Positions 32,398 to 32,434 of a DNA stretch of 32,434 nucleotides are shown here, in pieces. The position numbers and the translations under genes were made by a program. Numbering within the stretch: the stretch's first letter is position 1; the number at the start of each line of letters is the position of its first letter. Below the pieces are notes generated by a model. The model searched no databases. It saw nothing but the letters and a program-made list of their open reading frames with translations, and was not told the origin of the DNA. The DNA is taken from positions 1-32,434 of the forward strand of contig NZ_MVBC01000025.1 of the NCBI RefSeq assembly GCF_002007105.1. The letters are read 5' to 3'. The DNA comes from Hymenobacter sp. CRA2. GTDB lineage: Bacteria > Bacteroidota > Bacteroidia > Cytophagales > Hymenobacteraceae.

Positions 32398-32434
32398 CAA
32401 CCCCGAACGGAAACGCTGAACGGGCTGCAAAAAA

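Overview
The window looks like a chromosomal segment of a GC-rich Bacteroidota bacterium, most likely a Hymenobacter-type member of the Cytophagales. Three secreted proteins carry C-terminal type IX secretion (T9SS) sorting domains. A DUF5686 / carboxypeptidase-regulatory-like protein, a DUF6624 protein and a fused trehalose-phosphate synthase/phosphatase are present. Promoter-like sites follow the Bacteroidota pattern (TTTG or TTGC, about 18-20 nt, then TAnnTTTG) and not TTGACA/TATAAT. The genus is an inference; no database was searched.

Layout. 1-1290 is a visibly AT-rich accessory patch. It holds the tail of an IS630-type transposase, then a Shedu-like (DUF4263-type) nuclease-domain reading frame that seems to have lost its 5' part to the IS, a 19-bp palindromic terminator, and a small unknown gene lying directly behind nrdA. 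1298-11365 is framed by the class Ia ribonucleotide reductase genes nrdA and nrdB, both on the minus strand but about 6.7 kb apart. Between them lie four genes for exported proteins (DUF6624, CotH-like, metallophosphoesterase, beta-propeller repeat protein). 11847-12536 is rplU-rpmA. 12642-16150 holds a cyclase-family enzyme, an alpha/beta hydrolase overlapping a small acidic protein, a MITE-like palindromic repeat, and hemW. 16313-21529 covers a BamA/TamA-like outer-membrane protein, a small lipoprotein, an initiator tRNA and a DUF5686 protein. 21701-25988 is a convergent trehalose-type pair: GH15 and the TPS/TPP fusion. 26081-31657 is a galactose locus: galM and a GH43 enzyme on the minus strand, divergent from galK-galT on the plus strand. 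31658-32434 contains no gene. It ends in three promoters spaced about 100 bp apart, which suggests that a strongly transcribed stable-RNA operon, probably rRNA, starts just beyond the window.

How the genes work together. NrdA and NrdB form one enzyme although their genes are separated. Both upstream regions carry a related pair of TTnTCCACA boxes, one of them inside a shared 13-nt core, which suggests co-regulation. GalM, GalK and GalT are three Leloir-pathway steps (GalE is not in the window), and the GH43 enzyme may supply sugar. GH15 and TPS/TPP probably handle opposite directions of trehalose metabolism. Most of the sequence is ordinary chromosomal housekeeping. The points most worth a second look are the IS-truncated Shedu-like gene, the shared nrdA/nrdB upstream motif, the hairpin cluster at 23564-23765 and the triple promoter at the right edge.
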